DNA from: Vreelandella piezotolerans
GTDB taxonomy: Bacteria > Pseudomonadota > Gammaproteobacteria > Pseudomonadales > Halomonadaceae
Reading direction: 5' to 3'
Assembly (NCBI RefSeq): GCF_012427705.1
Contig: NZ_CP048602.1
Span: forward strand, 3,100,001 to 3,164,000
DNA: 64,000 nucleotides
Below, one piece after another: positions 1 to 9,362 of this stretch (its first letter is position 1; every line of letters starts with the position of its first letter). The position numbers and the translations under genes are program-made. Below the pieces are notes generated by a model that was not told the DNA's origin, did no database searches, and saw only the letters and a list, made by a program, of their open reading frames with translations.

Positions 1-84
1 GACTGCATCTCCAGCGGCGCACTGACTAAAGACGTCACCTCCATCGACCTGTCGATGCGGATCACCCAAACCTTCAACGTTTAG
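1..84 (+). CDS. C-terminal fragment of an unidentified protein
   Basis: The first 27 codons of the window form an open frame ending in TAG at 82-84. The tail reads from DCISSGALTKD to RITQTFNV. The gene begins outside the window and I do not recognise its family from so short a piece. It ends four bases before the convergent stop codon of the acetyltransferase gene. The frame could be chance, but the tight convergent arrangement suggests a real gene end. Confidence 0.4.
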   Translation, partial: DCISSGALTKDVTSIDLSMRITQTFNV

Positions 85-88
85 CGCG

Positions 89-619
89 CTACGTTTCTAT
101 TGCGCTGAGCCGCTTCACTAATCGGTAACGACGCAGCATTTCACCACTGCGTTCGACCCACTGCTCGCCGAGGTTGTCGAAGCCTCGACGCAGCAGGCGC
201 TCATAGAGGACCAGGCTCGCCTCGATCTCTATGCTAGACACGCCGTTCTCAAGCAGAATGCGCTCGGCGTGGATCAGTAGCGTGGTACCGATCCCTCGCC
301 CCGCCAGCGATGGCCAGACGTAGAGCGTTTCGATACGACCTGCGCTAATGTTGAGTTCCAGGAAACCAACACAACGGCCATCGCAAGCCGCCACCAGCGT
401 GGTATAGAGCGCTTGGCGCGCCGCCCAAGCGCTCGCCTCGCGAGGTAGCGCGTTGGCCCAGGCGCGGCGCTCATCCAACCCGTAGTGAGTGGCCGCCCCC
501 TGCATGACCGCATGATAGAAGACTTCCGCCTGGTCAGCGGCATCTTTGGCTAGCGCCGCGCGGTAGGTCACACGGGCCGTCGGCGCAGCAGAGGGTGCGC
601 GTTCGTTCGTTTTCAACAT
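89..619 (-). CDS. GNAT family N-acetyltransferase
   Basis: A 176-residue cytoplasmic protein of the GNAT fold, which transfers an acetyl group from acetyl-CoA to an amine; the substrate cannot be told from sequence. The acetyl-CoA binding motif is visible near residues 107-115 as AGRGIGTTLL, preceded by the strand IETLYVWPS. The C-terminal part (SSIEIEASLVLYERLLRRGF) has the usual final GNAT helix and the 'YE..GF' type ending. I chose the ATG at 619 because GAGG lies six bases upstream; a TTG at 631 would add four residues. The gene stands alone, divergent from trmO. The first 15 residues look poorly ordered. Confidence 0.85.
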   Translation of the reverse strand: MLKTNERAPSAAPTARVTYRAALAKDAADQAEVFYHAVMQGAATHYGLDERRAWANALPREASAWAARQALYTTLVAACDGRCVGFLELNISAGRIETLYVWPSLAGRGIGTTLLIHAERILLENGVSSIEIEASLVLYERLLRRGFDNLGEQWVERSGEMLRRYRLVKRLSAIET

Positions 620-758
620 GCTTCGCCTCAATGCGATTTAGCGGCTGGTAACGATAGCGGACTGTCGGTCACCAGCGAGCTATTTTATACTCGTTGCCAC
701 GTTACGAAAGTACCACCTCGTCGACCCCGTCGGTGTCGGTCAACCACAAGGCAGTGCT

Positions 759-1529
759 ATGCATGATCGCTCGGACAGCGCGTCGTTTACACTGACGCCC
801 ATTGGCCATATCGTCAGCGACTATCCGGATAAGTTCGGCGTCCCCCGCCAGCCTGGGCTCGCGCCAGCGGCCAACGCGCGTTTGCTACTGACTGCACCGT
901 TCGATGATCCTCTCACCGTACGAGGCTTGGAAGCGTTTAGCCACCTGTGGGTGACGTTTATCTTTCATCACAGCCCGACCCGCTGGACGCCCTTGGTGCG
1001 CCCACCCAGGCTGGGCGGCAACCGCAAAGTCGGCGTCTTTGCTAGCCGCAGCACTCACCGTCCCAATCGACTTGGGCTGTCATTGATCGAGCTGTCGCAC
1101 ATCGACACTCGGCAAGGCGTGAGCCTGCACCTCGCCGGGTGTGACTTGATTAGCGGTACGCCCGTGGTCGACATCAAGCCCTATCTGCCGTGGGCCGAAG
1201 CCAAGCCTGAAGCACGGGGCGGGTTTGCTCCCCATGCACCGACACTGCTGCCCGTGCACTTTAGCCAGGCCGCCCAAGCAAGCCTTGCCGCTCGTGCCGA
1301 TGGGGCGTCACTCCATGCGCTGATCGAGCAAGTATTGGGCCAAGACCCCCGCCCTGCCTACCAGAAAGACCTCCAGAGCGAGCGCATATACGGCGTACGG
1401 CTGCGGGATGTGGACGTCAAATTTCAGGCGACTAATGCCGCCTCTGGAAACGACGCCACCACCTTCAAGGTGGTGGCAATCGATCCGCTGACTGACGAAA
1501 CGGTCCTAGGCGGGAAAGGTAATGCCTAG
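759..1529 (+). CDS. trmO: tRNA (adenine(37)-N6)-methyltransferase TrmO
   Basis: A TrmO (formerly TsaA/YaeB) family enzyme, which uses S-adenosylmethionine to methylate N6 of threonylcarbamoyladenosine at position 37 of ANN-decoding tRNAs. The N-terminal beta-barrel opens with [20 protein letters not shown], a typical start for the family. [19 protein letters not shown] and [19 protein letters not shown] are strongly conserved TrmO blocks. The C-terminal part after about residue 160 carries the family's variable substrate domain ([21 protein letters not shown]). At 256 residues it is slightly longer than the E. coli protein. Its last 24 bases overlap the convergent 3' end of purC. Confidence 0.93.
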   Translation: MHDRSDSASFTLTPIGHIVSDYPDKFGVPRQPGLAPAANARLLLTAPFDDPLTVRGLEAFSHLWVTFIFHHSPTRWTPLVRPPRLGGNRKVGVFASRSTHRPNRLGLSLIELSHIDTRQGVSLHLAGCDLISGTPVVDIKPYLPWAEAKPEARGGFAPHAPTLLPVHFSQAAQASLAARADGASLHALIEQVLGQDPRPAYQKDLQSERIYGVRLRDVDVKFQATNAASGNDATTFKVVAIDPLTDETVLGGKGNA

Positions 1530-2222
1530 ACGACGACCCACCTCTTCGTAGGCCTCGATCACACCACCTAAGCCCTGACGGAAGCGGTCTTTATCCAGCT
1601 TCTCGCGGGTGTTGGCATCCCACAGGCGGCAACCGTCCGGTGAGAACTCATCGCCCAGTACCACCTCGCCGTTGAATACGCCGAACTCCAATTTGTAATC
1701 CACCAGCAGCATGTCGCCTTCGGCAAATAGCTGCTTGAGAATGTGGTTCACTTTGAATGTCAATGCCTTCATTTTGGCAAGCTGCTCGGGCGTTGCCCAT
1801 CCAAACGTTTCTGCCAGCGACTCGTTGATCATCGGATCGCCCTTCTCGTCGTTCTTCAAGAACAACTCGAAAGTCGGCGGATTAAGGGCGATCCCCTCTT
1901 CCACTCCCAAACGCTTCACCAAACCGCCCGCTGCAATGTTGCGCACCACGCACTCGACCGGAATCATCTGCATTCTCTTGACCAAGCTCTCGTTATCGGA
2001 AAGCTGTTTCTCGAAATGCGTGGGGATACCCCCCTCTTCCAAGCGCTCCATGATGAAGGCGTTGAAGATGTTGTTCACCATCCCCTTGCGGGCGAGCGCC
2101 TCTTTCTTCTTACCATCGAAAGCGCTGGTGTCATCACGAAAGTGCAGTACCAGAAGGTCAGGATCGTCAGTGGTGTAGACGGATTTTGCCTTGCCGGCAT
2201 AGAGTTCTTGGCGCTTTTCCAT
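1506..2222 (-). CDS. purC: Phosphoribosylaminoimidazole-succinocarboxamide synthase (SAICAR synthase)
   Basis: Catalyses ATP-dependent condensation of CAIR with aspartate, a middle step of de novo purine synthesis. The 238 residues match the usual bacterial length (E. coli 237). The start shows the nucleotide-binding loop [16 protein letters not shown]; further on come [27 protein letters not shown] and LVDYKLEFG, all hallmark PurC blocks. GGAG sits just before the ATG. It is the last gene of a dapA-bamC-purC transcription unit, an arrangement common in gammaproteobacteria, and its end overlaps the 3' end of trmO on the other strand. Confidence 0.97.
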   Translation of the reverse strand: MEKRQELYAGKAKSVYTTDDPDLLVLHFRDDTSAFDGKKKEALARKGMVNNIFNAFIMERLEEGGIPTHFEKQLSDNESLVKRMQMIPVECVVRNIAAGGLVKRLGVEEGIALNPPTFELFLKNDEKGDPMINESLAETFGWATPEQLAKMKALTFKVNHILKQLFAEGDMLLVDYKLEFGVFNGEVVLGDEFSPDGCRLWDANTREKLDKDRFRQGLGGVIEAYEEVGRRLGITFPA

Positions 2223-2254
2223 GGAGGCTCCGTGAGAAAGTGAGAATCAAAAGG

Positions 2255-3235
2255 TTAACGTAAGTAGCCGGAGACACGCTCAAGCAACTCGCGCTGATCA
2301 TCAGCACTAAAATTACGCTCGCTGGCGTTGATGGCACGCAGTACGGTTTGGTCGCCGTTGGGCTCGAGCGCCAAACGAATCTGCTGGGACATCCGGCGTA
2401 CGTCTGGGCTAAAGACGATCTGCAACGGGTTACGTCCACGCTCGGTTTCGGTCATGTACTCCACCAAGAACTCGTAGTCATCAGCGGAGGTCGCGAGCAG
2501 GTCGCGCTGACCCTCTTGGGTGAAATCGAGCGACAAATAGTGGTTCAGCTCGGCCCATACACGGTCGATGGGCTGCGGAATGACGACTTCCCACTCCTCA
2601 CCTTGCTGACGTAGCTGAAGCGTTTGCTCATTGGCCAAACGCTGGGCAGTCCACGAAGAGGAGCTGGCAGTGGCACTGCGTGCGCCCAAATACTGTTCTA
2701 GGGCAGCAAGACAGCTCTCGACGCTTTGGCCGTTCTGGTCGCAGCGTACTTCGCTGCTACCGGCACGCAGAGCGCTTTGCAGCCTTAGCGTCGCTTGTGG
2801 GGTTACGATGACGCCTTGATTGGCACTGCTGTCTTGAACGGGAAGCTGGCGGCTGCGCACGAAGGCTTCCAGCTGTGGCCACACGCTGCCAGGGTCTGCC
2901 GCCACGACCAGCCAGCTTTGATCGCCGACTTGGCGACGCTCGACGTAGTCGGGCTCCAATCCGCTGCCAATGGCCAGTGACTGCGGCGGCTGAATCTCGG
3001 CCGGCTCATCGAGCCGCGTGCCCTGCATGGCCACCTGGGGGACCGGCATTGCGTCGCGGTAACGCTGGGTGTCGCGGGTGTCAGGCAGCACGAGAGGCGG
3101 CGCAGGAGCCGCTTCGGTGTAGTCCAAGTTGCGGTCGTGGTAGTAACCATCGCGCGCGCAACCTGCCAGTGTGACAGCGGCTGCGAGTGCCAGCGGTATC
3201 CATTTAAGCGCACGTTGTTCAAGCACAGAGCTCAT
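2255..3235 (-). CDS. bamC: Outer membrane protein assembly factor BamC (NlpB)
   Basis: A lipoprotein subunit of the BAM complex, which folds beta-barrel proteins into the outer membrane. From the ATG at 3235, which has AAGGTGG upstream, the protein has 326 residues. It begins with a lipoprotein signal peptide ending in the lipobox LAGC (lipidated Cys26). A disordered linker follows with the pieces TEAAPAPPLVLPDTR and EIQPPQSLAIGSGLEPDYVE, corresponding to the BamC segment that contacts BamD. Two helix-grip domains follow (about 95-180 and 215-326). Divergent BamC proteins are common; the placement between dapA and purC supports the call. A TTG at 3238 would add one residue. Confidence 0.92.
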   Translation of the reverse strand: MSSVLEQRALKWIPLALAAAVTLAGCARDGYYHDRNLDYTEAAPAPPLVLPDTRDTQRYRDAMPVPQVAMQGTRLDEPAEIQPPQSLAIGSGLEPDYVERRQVGDQSWLVVAADPGSVWPQLEAFVRSRQLPVQDSSANQGVIVTPQATLRLQSALRAGSSEVRCDQNGQSVESCLAALEQYLGARSATASSSSWTAQRLANEQTLQLRQQGEEWEVVIPQPIDRVWAELNHYLSLDFTQEGQRDLLATSADDYEFLVEYMTETERGRNPLQIVFSPDVRRMSQQIRLALEPNGDQTVLRAINASERNFSADDQRELLERVSGYLR

Positions 3236-3316
3236 CAAGCCACCTTAACAGTCAACAGATCGGTTACCCGGCAGGCACTGCCTTCACCGGGTAGCAAAAG
3301 GGTTTCGAGCGCCGGA

Positions 3317-4201
3317 CTACTCCTCTACGACGCCCGCCAGCTGTAGCGCTTCGCTGACCGTGCCGTGGTACTTCTCCGACAGCCAGGTCAGCGGCAGGCG
3401 AATACCGGCGTCCATATAGCCCATGCGGTGCAACGCCCACTTGACGGGAATGGGGTTGGATTCGATGCCCAGATTGGTATGTAGCGGCATCAGGCGCGTA
3501 TTGATTTGGTGCGCCTTGTCAGCGTCACCGGCCACAGCGGCCACGCAAAGATCGTGCATCGCTTTTGGGGCCACGTTCGCGGTGACGGAGATGTCACCGT
3601 GGCCGCCCATCAGCATGAAATCACAGGCCGTGGCGTCGTCACCGGAGTAGAGCATGAAGTCGCTACCTTTCAGGCGTGAGATTAGATCCTCAGCACGCTC
3701 AAGGTTCCCGGTCGCGTCTTTCAGGCCGATAATGTTGTTCACCTCGGCCAAGCGCACCACGGTCTCGTTATAAAGGTCGGAACAGGTGCGGCCCGGTACG
3801 TTATACAAAATCACCGGCAGCTTGCTGCCTTCTGCCACCGCCTTGAAGTGCTGATACAAGCCTTCCTGGGTAGGCTTGTTGTAGTAAGGGCAGACCGACA
3901 GGCAGTAATCCGCACCCACTTCACTGGCGTAACGCGCCAATTCGACGGCTTCCGAGGTGGCGTTCGCCCCGGTACCGGCAATCACCGGAATGCGACCGTT
4001 CACCTCTTCCACTACGCTGCGGATCACATCGAAGTGTTCGGCAAATGACATGGTGGTGGGCTCACCCGTGGTGCCCGCAGCGACGATGGCATCGGTACCA
4101 TTGTCGAGGTGGAAGTTCACCAGACGACGAAGCGCCTCCCAGTCGATGTCGCCATTGACCTTCATCGGCGTCGCCAGGGCGACAATGCTGCCTGTGATCA
4201 T
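3317..4201 (-). CDS. dapA: 4-hydroxy-tetrahydrodipicolinate synthase
   Basis: Condenses pyruvate with aspartate semialdehyde, the committed step of lysine and diaminopimelate synthesis. The 294-residue TIM-barrel aldolase starts [20 protein letters not shown]. It shows the GTTGEP motif (pyruvate-binding Thr), the catalytic tyrosine in [12 protein letters not shown] and the Schiff-base lysine in [10 protein letters not shown]. The frame stays open for 104 codons upstream to 4513, but homologues begin at this ATG and AGGTGAGGA lies about ten bases before it, so the upstream part is rejected. First gene of the dapA-bamC-purC unit and divergent from bcp, with 247 bases between the two starts. Confidence 0.97.
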   Translation of the reverse strand: MITGSIVALATPMKVNGDIDWEALRRLVNFHLDNGTDAIVAAGTTGEPTTMSFAEHFDVIRSVVEEVNGRIPVIAGTGANATSEAVELARYASEVGADYCLSVCPYYNKPTQEGLYQHFKAVAEGSKLPVILYNVPGRTCSDLYNETVVRLAEVNNIIGLKDATGNLERAEDLISRLKGSDFMLYSGDDATACDFMLMGGHGDISVTANVAPKAMHDLCVAAVAGDADKAHQINTRLMPLHTNLGIESNPIPVKWALHRMGYMDAGIRLPLTWLSEKYHGTVSEALQLAGVVEE

Positions 4202-4448
4202 CCGTATTTTCCTCACCTGCAAAAAGTTGAAATCAAGCTGCCACGTGGGATGCAATGACGTACATTGCGACAAGACGCAGCGTTGATGCCTTGAAGGAGC
4301 GCCGTCACCCCCGCCCACAAACAGCAAATGGTACTCAGGCGATTCGAGCCTGTACAGCGTAAAGCGCTGTGAGTTTATCGAACGCTTTGACAGTTGCGCG
4401 GCGCTTGCGTGTAATTCTCTATGAAAGTCACCCTTGAAAGGAGCCTTT

Positions 4449-4922
4449 ATGACCATTGAACTTGGCCAGCCCGTCCCCGACTTTTCCGCCCCCGCCACCG
4501 GCGACACCACCATTACGCTATCCGAACTGCGCGGTAAGCAAGTGGTGGTGTATTTTTATCCGAAAGCCAGCACGCCAGGCTGCACCACCGAAGGCGGCGA
4601 CTTTCGCGACCGCAAAGCCGCCTTCGATGCGGCCAACACCGTGATCATTGGCGTGTCACGCGACGGACTGCGTGCCCAGGAGAATTTCAAAGCCAAACAG
4701 GATTTCAATTTTGAGCTGATATCAGATAAAGACGAAACCGTTTGTCGGCTATTCGATGTCATCAAACTCAAGAAGATGTACGGCAAAGAGCACTTGGGCA
4801 TTGAGCGCAGCACCTTCTTGATCGACCAGGACGGCAAACTGGCCCAGGAGTGGCGCGGCGTCAAAGTGCCCGGCCATGCAGAGGACGTGCTGAACGCAGC
4901 GCAGGCGCTTCACAACCAGTAA
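4449..4922 (+). CDS. bcp: Thioredoxin-dependent thiol peroxidase (bacterioferritin comigratory protein, PrxQ)
   Basis: A cytoplasmic peroxiredoxin that reduces hydrogen and organic peroxides using a cysteine. The peroxidatic Cys45 lies in [17 protein letters not shown]. The position five residues further on, where many BCP proteins have the resolving cysteine, is Gly here; the only other cysteine is Cys99 in [11 protein letters not shown]. The enzyme is therefore either 1-Cys or uses Cys99 for resolution (inference). [16 protein letters not shown] is a typical C-terminal block. I chose the ATG at 4449 (157 residues) because AAGGAG lies six bases before it; an in-frame TTG at 4434 lacks such a site. 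Confidence 0.95.
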   Translation: MTIELGQPVPDFSAPATGDTTITLSELRGKQVVVYFYPKASTPGCTTEGGDFRDRKAAFDAANTVIIGVSRDGLRAQENFKAKQDFNFELISDKDETVCRLFDVIKLKKMYGKEHLGIERSTFLIDQDGKLAQEWRGVKVPGHAEDVLNAAQALHNQ

Positions 4923-4935
4923 TCACGGCGCTCAA

Positions 4936-4961
4936 CGCGGTGCCCCTCGGGGGGCACCGCG
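4936..4961. terminator. Convergent hairpin between bcp and the AI-2E permease gene
   Basis: An 11-bp perfect inverted repeat (4936-4946 with 4951-4961) closes a TCGG tetraloop between two convergent genes. It begins 14 bases after the bcp stop and ends one base before the permease stop. There is no clear T-run on either side, so it may block transcription or protect 3' ends rather than act as a classic terminator. Confidence 0.6.
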
Positions 4962-4962
4962 C

Positions 4963-6066
4963 TTAGGGCGACTCCTGCTCCAACTGAGGTGGCTGCACTG
5001 CCTGTCGGCTTTCGAGCCCCCGTGGCCAGGCGTATACCAACGCCTTGAGCAGCGTGGCCAGCGGGATAGCGAAGAACACCCCCCAAAACCCCCAAATACC
5101 GCCAAAGAACAGTACGGCGACGATAATCGAGACCGGGTGAATGTTGTTGGTCTCCGAGAACAGTACAGGGGCCAGCACGTTACCATCCAGCGCCTGCAAT
5201 ATCCCGTAAGCCACCAGTACGTACACGAACTGCTCGCTAATGCCAAAATGGAACCCGGCCACCGCTGCCACGGGGAGCGTGGCCACCGCCGCACCAATGT
5301 AAGGCACCAGGACGGAAAAACCGACCAGCACCGCCAGCAGCGCCGTATAGGGCAGCCCGAAAAAGGCGAAGGTGATGTACGCCACCGTACCGACGATGAC
5401 GATTTCGATGGATTTTCCACGAATATAATTAGCGATCTGACGATCCATTTCGTGCCAAATGCGGGTCAACAGCGTCCGCTTTTGCGGCAGCAGCGAGAGC
5501 GTAAAACCCACCAGCGCCTCACGATCTTTCAACATGAAAAAGACCAAAATGGGGACTAACACCAAATAAATGATCAGTGACATGATGTTGCCCAGCGACG
5601 TCAATGAAAGCGTTAGGGCACGCTGGCCAAGCTGACTGATCTCCCGCCCGGCCACGCCGATCCAGCTCTGTATCTGATCGGGCGTTACGATATTGGGAAA
5701 GCGCTCCTGCAACTGATCCAGCCACCCTTGACCACTAGCAAACATCCGCGGTGTCTCTTGGACGAGTCCCACCAGCTGATTCCAAATCAGCGGCATCAAA
5801 ATGAAGGCAAGCGCCAGCAGGACGCTAACGAACGCCACAAACACCAAAATGACGGCCAGCAAGTGCGGCACTCGCCGCCTCGTCAGGGCGCTGACCACGC
5901 CTTGCAGCAGAAACGCCAACACCAGAGCGGTGAAAAAAGGCGCGAGCATACGCCCGAACCAGATGATCGCGGCAAAACCGCCCACCAAAACGAGCAGCAG
6001 AATCAACGCCTCTTCGTCTGAAAAATAGCGCTCGACCCAGCTTTTCAGAATGCTGCGCATGGTCAT
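4963..6066 (-). CDS. AI-2E family transporter (PerM/TqsA-like permease)
   Basis: A 367-residue inner-membrane protein of the AI-2 exporter-like (UPF0118) family. It has paired N-terminal membrane helices (ALILLLVLVGGFAAIIWFG, then FFTALVLAFLLQGVVSALT), a soluble segment around residues 90-150 and a C-terminal helix bundle. Family signatures include YIRGKSIEIVIVGTVAYITF, VLVPYIGAAVATLPV and the late QALDGNVLAPVLFSETNNIHP. Members are variously proposed to export autoinducer-2 or to exchange Na+ or H+; the substrate here is unknown. The ATG at 6066 overlaps the TusA-like gene's stop codon (ATGA), so the two are likely translationally coupled. In Pseudomonas a similar permease also sits beside a TusA-like gene. 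Confidence 0.9.
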   Translation of the reverse strand: MTMRSILKSWVERYFSDEEALILLLVLVGGFAAIIWFGRMLAPFFTALVLAFLLQGVVSALTRRRVPHLLAVILVFVAFVSVLLALAFILMPLIWNQLVGLVQETPRMFASGQGWLDQLQERFPNIVTPDQIQSWIGVAGREISQLGQRALTLSLTSLGNIMSLIIYLVLVPILVFFMLKDREALVGFTLSLLPQKRTLLTRIWHEMDRQIANYIRGKSIEIVIVGTVAYITFAFFGLPYTALLAVLVGFSVLVPYIGAAVATLPVAAVAGFHFGISEQFVYVLVAYGILQALDGNVLAPVLFSETNNIHPVSIIVAVLFFGGIWGFWGVFFAIPLATLLKALVYAWPRGLESRQAVQPPQLEQESP

Positions 6067-6341
6067 GAGCGAGCGTTCCCTGCTTTACGAATCCAAAACA
6101 CATACACATCGCCGCGCTGCGTCCGCGCTTCCATGACATGCTCGCTTAGCTCGGTAAAGGCCGCCATATCGCGCCAAGACCCGGCGTCGGTGGCGCTTAC
6201 TTCCAGCAGCTGACCGGGAGCCAAGCCAGCCAGTGCCTGCTTGGCTTTCAGCAGCGGTAGCGGGCAGTGCAATCCAGTGGCGTCCAATAATTGGTCAGGC
6301 TGAACCCCTTCGGCCAACCCAGACGCTATTTGCTCAGACAT
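6063..6341 (-). CDS. TusA/SirA-like sulfurtransferase
   Basis: A small cytoplasmic protein of the TusA family, which carries persulfide sulfur on one cysteine. The family motif appears as LDATGLHCPLPLLKAKQAL, with the CPxP active-site cysteine near residue 27. A second conserved block is LEVSATDAGSWRDMAAF, where TusA has 'D..s..DI..f'. From the ATG at 6341 the protein has 92 residues; GGGGAG lies immediately upstream. A longer start at 6353 is possible. It is coupled to the downstream permease by a 4-base overlap. Genuine TusA acts in tRNA 2-thiolation, but many paralogues have other roles, so no specific function is claimed. Confidence 0.87.
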   Translation of the reverse strand: MSEQIASGLAEGVQPDQLLDATGLHCPLPLLKAKQALAGLAPGQLLEVSATDAGSWRDMAAFTELSEHVMEARTQRGDVYVFWIRKAGNARS

Positions 6342-6523
6342 ACTTCTCCCCAAAGGCAGCTTTTATGGTGCTCGATCGTTCGATGGCTACATAAGCGTCG
6401 CATTGTTGCATAAACTGTTTTTTTGCGATGCCCATCGTGACGATGATTTAACGGCACTTCCTGGCCCGAATCAATGTCACACCGCTGTTCGCCGCGCCCA
6501 CTACTTGAACGAATGGGGACGTC

Positions 6524-7984
6524 ATGCTGCATTTTAGACCCACCAATGCCCGCTGGGCCTGTGCGCTAGCCCTGTCGCTTGGCACCCTGTGCGCGAGCTT
6601 GCCCAGCCACGGGTATGATGACTATCGGCTGCCCACGCTAGGGGGCGCATCGGCCTCCGCGAGCAACGAAGAGTTTCGTTTAGGTCGCGCGTGGCTACGC
6701 CAGTTTCGCGCTCAGGCACCGCAATGGCAGGACCCCATCGTCAGTGATTACCTGGAAAGCCTAGTCGCACGCTTGGCCCCCTACAGTCAGTTGGGCAGCC
6801 TGCAAACCACCACGGTGATGGTCGATAACCGATCGCTCAATGCCTTTGCCGTTCCCGGCGGAGTCGTCGGCATCAACTCTGGCCTGTTTGCCTTCGCCGA
6901 GGATGAAGGGTCGTTCGTTTCGGTGATTGCCCATGAGCTTGGCCACCTTTCCCAACGACACTACGCCCGCGGTAGCGCCCGCGCGGAGCAAACCCAACTG
7001 CCCGCCATGGCGGCCATGCTCGCTGGGATGCTGATTGCCGCCAGCGGCGGCGGCGATGCGGGCATTGCCACCGCCATGGGATCTCAAGCGGCGCTGATTC
7101 AAGACCAGCTTGCCTACTCAAGGCGCTTCGAGCAGGAGGCCGACCGTATCGGCCTGCAGGCCATGGCCGACGCCGGTTACGATCCAGAGGCCATGGTGCG
7201 CATGTTCGATACCATGCAGCGGCTGTCACGCCTTCAAGGTGGTACACCGCCTGAGTTCTTGCTGACTCACCCGGTCTCGGACAGCCGCCTGAGCGACGCC
7301 CAAGCGCGGGCCTCTCAACTTAGCGTCGCCAGTCGTTACACCAGCGATACGCTGTACGACATGATGCGAGCACGAGCGCTGCTGAGCATTTATCGCAATA
7401 CCCCCCAGCAGGCGGCCTCGCGGCTGGCACAAGAAGGTGCCGAGGCGCCTGCACTACGCTACATCGACGCGCTGATCGCAGCGCAAAACGGCCAAACCGA
7501 CCGCGCGCTGCAAACCCTCGACCAGCTAGCCAACGAACTGCCTGATTACGGCATGCTGCCCGCCACGGCGGCGCAGGTAGCCCTGGAAGCACAGCGCTAC
7601 GACGACGCCATCGACCGCAGCCAGCGGCTGCTGCGGCTGATGCCCCACTATCTACCTGCTCAACTCACCCTGGCGGAAGCGCAGTTACAGCGTGATCCTA
7701 ACGCCGCCTACGATTTGCTCCGGGAGATCACTACGCAGCACCCGGAGAATCCGCAGGGCTTCAACCTGCTTGCGGAGGCTGCTGGGCGCAGCGGCTTTAA
7801 CGGTTGGGGGCACTTGGCGCGCGCCGAACACCTCCAGCTCACCGGTCGCATAGACCGCGCCATCCGCCAGCTGGGTATTGCCAAAGACGCTGCCCAGCAG
7901 GAGAACGACGCCCAAGCGCTCGCGCGCATTGAGCAGCGCCGAGAAGCGTTTCTTGAGTATCGGGAGGCGCTGGAGAAGTTTTAA
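6524..7984 (+). CDS. bepA: Periplasmic M48 metalloprotease and chaperone BepA (YfgC)
   Basis: A periplasmic zinc protease that helps fold or degrade LptD and other outer-membrane proteins, working with the BAM complex. A signal peptide covers about residues 1-30 (ALALSLGTLCASLPSHG). The zinc site is HELGH at residues 137-141, with the third ligand glutamate near 205 in RRFEQEADRIGL. After about residue 300 the protein is a chain of TPR-like helices (ALQTLDQLANELPDYGM, HYLPAQLTLAEAQL). At 486 residues it matches E. coli BepA (487). It is transcribed alone, divergent from the TusA-like gene, with a strong hairpin after its stop. Confidence 0.94.
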   Translation: MLHFRPTNARWACALALSLGTLCASLPSHGYDDYRLPTLGGASASASNEEFRLGRAWLRQFRAQAPQWQDPIVSDYLESLVARLAPYSQLGSLQTTTVMVDNRSLNAFAVPGGVVGINSGLFAFAEDEGSFVSVIAHELGHLSQRHYARGSARAEQTQLPAMAAMLAGMLIAASGGGDAGIATAMGSQAALIQDQLAYSRRFEQEADRIGLQAMADAGYDPEAMVRMFDTMQRLSRLQGGTPPEFLLTHPVSDSRLSDAQARASQLSVASRYTSDTLYDMMRARALLSIYRNTPQQAASRLAQEGAEAPALRYIDALIAAQNGQTDRALQTLDQLANELPDYGMLPATAAQVALEAQRYDDAIDRSQRLLRLMPHYLPAQLTLAEAQLQRDPNAAYDLLREITTQHPENPQGFNLLAEAAGRSGFNGWGHLARAEHLQLTGRIDRAIRQLGIAKDAAQQENDAQALARIEQRREAFLEYREALEKF

Positions 7985-7999
7985 TACCTATCAAGACAT

Positions 8000-8034
8000 G
8001 CCAAACGCCCGAGTATAGCGTTCGGGCGTTTGGC
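8000..8034. terminator. Bidirectional terminator-like hairpin between bepA and nadA
   Basis: A perfect 13-bp inverted repeat, 8000-8012 with 8022-8034, around a 9-base loop. It lies 15 bases past the bepA stop and 26 bases past the convergent nadA stop. A long T-run is missing, but the stable stem and convergent position fit a shared terminator. Confidence 0.75.
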
Positions 8035-8060
8035 TGACGATAGTGAGGTCGTGCGGTGGT

Positions 8061-9089
8061 TTAAGCGTTGAAATTCAGCATACGCTCGAGGGGTTTGAGG
8101 GCCTGCTGACGTAGTCCGTCGTCGACGAAAATTTCGCCGCTGCCTTCACGCAGCGCGTCTGCCAAATTATCCAGCGCGTTCATCGCCATCCACGGACAGT
8201 GGGCACAGCTGCGGCAGGTCGCGCCGTTACCAGCAGTGGGCGCTTCAAAGAGCGTTTTGTCAGGCACCGCCTGCTGCATTTTGAAGAAAATGCCGCGATC
8301 GGTCGCTACTATCAGTTGCTCGTTGGGCAGGGTTTTCGCCGCCTTGATCAGTTGCGAGGTGGAACCCGCCACATCGGCCAGCTTGACGACGGCCTCCGGC
8401 GATTCCGGATGCACGAGCACGGCAGCATCTGGGTAGAGGCGCTTTAGATCCTCGATACCTTTCGCCTTGAACTCCTCGTGCACGATGCAGGCGCCGTCCC
8501 ACATCAGCATGTCGGCACCGGTTTTCTTCTGAATGTAGCTTCCCAGGTGCTTGTCCGGCGCCCAGAGAATCTTCTCGCCCTTTGCCTGCAAATGCTCGAT
8601 GACGTCGACGGCAATCGACGAGGTCACGACCCAATCGGCACGCGCCTTCACCGCCGCCGAGGTGTTGGCATACACCACCACCGTGCGGTCAGGATGAGCA
8701 TCGCAAAACGCGCTGAAATCTTCGATGGGGCAACCGACATCCAGGGAGCATGTCGCTTCCAGCGTCGGCATCAGCACCCGTTTTTCGGGGGAAAGGATCT
8801 TGGCCGTTTCGCCCATGAAGCGCACCCCGGCGACCACCAGCGTGGTGGCATCGTGACGAGCGCCAAAGCGGGCCATTTCAAGGGAATCAGCTACGCAGCC
8901 ACCGGTCTCTTCGGCCAACTGCTGAATGGCGTCGTCGGTATAGTAATGCGCCACGAGCACGGCGTTGTTCGCCTTGAGTAACTGCTTGATCTCAGCGACT
9001 CGCGCTTCGTCTTCCGCTGGAATTCGGGTAGGGCAGTACGGGCTTGGCAGCGGCGCGTCTAGCGCCGCTTGAGAGGTCATCATAGTCAT
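8061..9089 (-). CDS. nadA: Quinolinate synthase A
   Basis: Condenses iminoaspartate with dihydroxyacetone phosphate to quinolinate, the first committed part of NAD synthesis, using a [4Fe-4S] cluster. The three cluster cysteines are visible in [30 protein letters not shown] and [35 protein letters not shown] and [19 protein letters not shown] are further family blocks. Starts at 9101 (GTG), 9089, 9083 and 9080 are all in frame, and none has a strong ribosome binding site; I give 9089 (342 residues, E. coli 347). nadB is not in the window. A short hairpin lies 20-38 bases upstream of this start. Confidence 0.96.
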   Translation of the reverse strand: MTMMTSQAALDAPLPSPYCPTRIPAEDEARVAEIKQLLKANNAVLVAHYYTDDAIQQLAEETGGCVADSLEMARFGARHDATTLVVAGVRFMGETAKILSPEKRVLMPTLEATCSLDVGCPIEDFSAFCDAHPDRTVVVYANTSAAVKARADWVVTSSIAVDVIEHLQAKGEKILWAPDKHLGSYIQKKTGADMLMWDGACIVHEEFKAKGIEDLKRLYPDAAVLVHPESPEAVVKLADVAGSTSQLIKAAKTLPNEQLIVATDRGIFFKMQQAVPDKTLFEAPTAGNGATCRSCAHCPWMAMNALDNLADALREGSGEIFVDDGLRQQALKPLERMLNFNA

Positions 9090-9108
9090 CGTGTCTACCA
9101 CTGTGACG

Positions 9109-9127
9109 AACAGGGAATCCCCCTGTT
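9109..9127 (-). promoter_or_regulatory. Short inverted repeat in the nadA leader
   Basis: AACAGGG (9109-9115) and CCCTGTT (9121-9127) form a perfect 7-bp inverted repeat around five bases, 20-38 bases upstream of the chosen nadA start. It could be an operator or a leader hairpin close to the translation start. I do not recognise it as a known NAD regulator site. Confidence 0.35.
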
Positions 9128-9325
9128 AAACACCAGTCACGGCGTATGCACTCCGCATGCGCCGCACTCAGGGCAGCGGCCGCTGCGTCTCTCGCGGTGG
9201 CACGCTGCCAACCTGACTGCTGAGAGTCAGGACAATAACGTCGTTGTTATGACATTGTGGTGGACAACCCTTCGTTGCTGCAAGCACAACGTCACTTCGC
9301 CATGCACCACGATGCACATAGCAAA

Positions 9326-9355
9326 ACGCCCCTGGCAGCAAGCTACCAAGGGCGT
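9326..9355 (-). terminator. Terminator after the tRNA-Lys pair
   Basis: Read on the minus strand, ACGCCCTTGG and CCAGGGGCGT pair over 10 positions with one G-U pair, and a TTTTGC run follows. It lies eight bases past the CCA end of the second tRNA, as expected for the end of the tRNA transcript. Confidence 0.7.
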
Positions 9356-9362
9356 CGGAATT

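Noticed and set aside
4202..4513. N-terminal extension of dapA by 104 codons.
   Set aside because: The extension resembles no DapA and overlaps the start of bcp, while a ribosome site stands before the internal ATG at 4201.
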